Origin: Actinopolymorpha pittospori
GTDB taxonomy: Bacteria; Actinomycetota; Actinomycetes; Propionibacteriales; Actinopolymorphaceae
NCBI RefSeq assembly: GCF_014873875.1
Contig: NZ_JADBEM010000001.1
Coordinates: forward strand, 4,154,001-4,218,000
Length of the DNA stretch: 64,000 nucleotides
Direction of reading: 5' to 3'
Shown here: positions 63,465 to 64,000 of the stretch, piece after piece
Layout of the letters: the number at the start of each line of letters is the position of its first letter
Position numbering within the stretch: position 1 is the first letter of the stretch
Program-made: the position numbers and the translations under genes
Notes under the pieces: model-generated
The model's input: the letters and a program-made list of their open reading frames with translations, nothing else
The model's database searches: none
What the model was told of the DNA's origin: nothing

Positions 63465-63511
63465 CGGGGTGGATCAGCCTGGACCAGACATGGATCAGAC
63501 ACGGATCAGAT
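63465..63511. repeat. Short imperfect repeats GGATCAGACA
   Basis: GGATCAG or GGACCAGACA-type units occur four times between Ohr and the glycosyltransferase end. Nothing else is seen in this 195-bp gap. Confidence 0.5.
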
Positions 63512-63526
63512 CTGTGCGGCGTCTCA

Positions 63527-64000
63527 TCAGACGGCGCGCGACGCCGGCTGCGACCCGACCGCCACCGACCAGCGGTCGGTCGTGCGGGCGACCGAGGAGT
63601 GGACGCCCAGCATGGCGTCGATCGTCGAGCGCCACGGGTATCGCTCGGCTCGCCGGCGTGCGCCTTCGCGCCGCTCCAGAGGTGGCCGGGTCAGAACGGC
63701 CCGGACGGCGGCCGCCAGCATGGCCGGCTCGGGCGGAGCCCAGGCTCCCGCCCCCGCGTCGAGGAGTTCGCGGCCACCGCCCTGGTCGGCGGTCACGACC
63801 GGCGTACCGCAGGCGAGCGCCTCGAGGATGGCCAGCCCGAACGTCTCCACCGGACACACCGACAACGCGACGTCGGCCGCGGCGAGCCGGACCGCGAGCG
63901 CCGTGCGGTCCGCGACATAGGGATGGAAGATCACCGGCGCGTCGCCGGCCATCCGGACCAGTGTCTCGCGGTCGGGGCCGTCGCCGTAGACGTCCAGCCG
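63527..64000 (-). CDS. Glycosyltransferase family 4, C-terminal part (5' end outside window)
   Basis: The last 157 codons of a GT-B glycosyltransferase, open to the window end. It has LDVYGDGPDRETLVR, then VIFHPYVADRTALAVRLAAADVALSVCPVETFGLAILEALACGTPVVTAD, where E-X7-E (ETFGLAILE) contacts the donor sugar, and GGGRELLDAG. Typical of sugar-adding enzymes of the cell envelope or mannosyl transferases. Its operon lies outside the window. Confidence 0.9.
   Translation of the reverse strand, partial: RLDVYGDGPDRETLVRMAGDAPVIFHPYVADRTALAVRLAAADVALSVCPVETFGLAILEALACGTPVVTADQGGGRELLDAGAGAWAPPEPAMLAAAVRAVLTRPPLERREGARRRAERYPWRSTIDAMLGVHSSVARTTDRWSVAVGSQPASRAV

Overview
This window is chromosomal DNA from a high-GC Gram-positive actinobacterium. 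The evidence is frequent GTG starts, 4-bp ATGA/GTGA gene overlaps, twin-arginine signal peptides, a mycothiol S-conjugate amidase (mca), an ECF41/SigJ-type sigma factor, a 13E12-type DUF222-HNH repeat family and a Zur-type box. The gene content (many sugar ABC systems, Tat-exported hydrolases, SDRs, MarR/TetR/PadR regulators) would fit a soil member of the Propionibacteriales such as a Kribbella, Actinopolymorpha or Nocardioides relative, but that placement is inference. I saw no rRNA, tRNA, CRISPR or prophage.

Layout. 1-1733: end of a sugar ABC operon (permease tail, GH4 glycosidase). 1849-5946: an antimicrobial-peptide-type ABC exporter (FtsX-like permease, ATPase) with a PadR repressor and its operator; the permease has an in-frame amber codon before its last helix. 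6094-16628: Tat-exported acetamidase/formamidase homologue, TetR plus methyltransferase, first DUF222-HNH copy, SDRs, GMC oxidoreductase, Tat-exported amidase with a small partner. 17180-21984: a damaged Rsm22/METTL17-like gene, then nucleotidyltransferase (frameshifted), APH-type kinase, methyltransferase, small membrane protein and a second nucleotidyltransferase-fold protein. 22188-26946: FMN reductase, two MarR and one TetR regulators with clear operator-like repeats, MBL hydrolase, SDR. 27123-31969: Tat-exported glycosidase-like protein, frameshifted DUF5990, NUDIX, second DUF222-HNH copy with an amber codon, membrane protein broken by a 4-bp duplication. 32031-38055: ECF41 sigma factor, mca with a divergent TetR, tandem GNAT, DUF885, AlkB.

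38126-42716: a divergent sugar ABC importer (lipoprotein on one side, two permeases and a hydroxyacid dehydrogenase on the other), with a 14-bp TCTAC(N4)GTAGA palindrome in front of each arm. 42716-44338: a 156-bp MITE-like element whose TA target duplication supplies a stop codon, then an IS110-family transposase with an upstream noncoding segment that could encode a bridge RNA. 44781-51255: a tightly overlapping surface-polysaccharide operon (WbpM/PglF-type dehydratase, WecA-type initiating transferase, epimerase, fnlA'-fnlB' deletion chimera, fnlC, GT4 glycosyltransferase). 51606-56489: an apparent hydroxy-acid catabolic operon built around a D(-)-tartrate dehydratase homologue that keeps its catalytic residues. 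56578-61068: cobalamin-binding-type protein and a zinc ABC importer under a perfect 15-bp Zur-like palindrome. 61167-64000: coiled-coil protein, unknown protein, Ohr, start of a glycosyltransferase.

A striking feature is decay. Between about 17 and 32 kb there are at least five disrupted reading frames (1-nt indels, one 4-bp tandem duplication, one amber), besides the amber in the exporter at 1975 and the fnlA-fnlB deletion at 47.3 kb. Sequencing error cannot be excluded for the homopolymer indels, but it does not explain the duplication or the deletion chimera.
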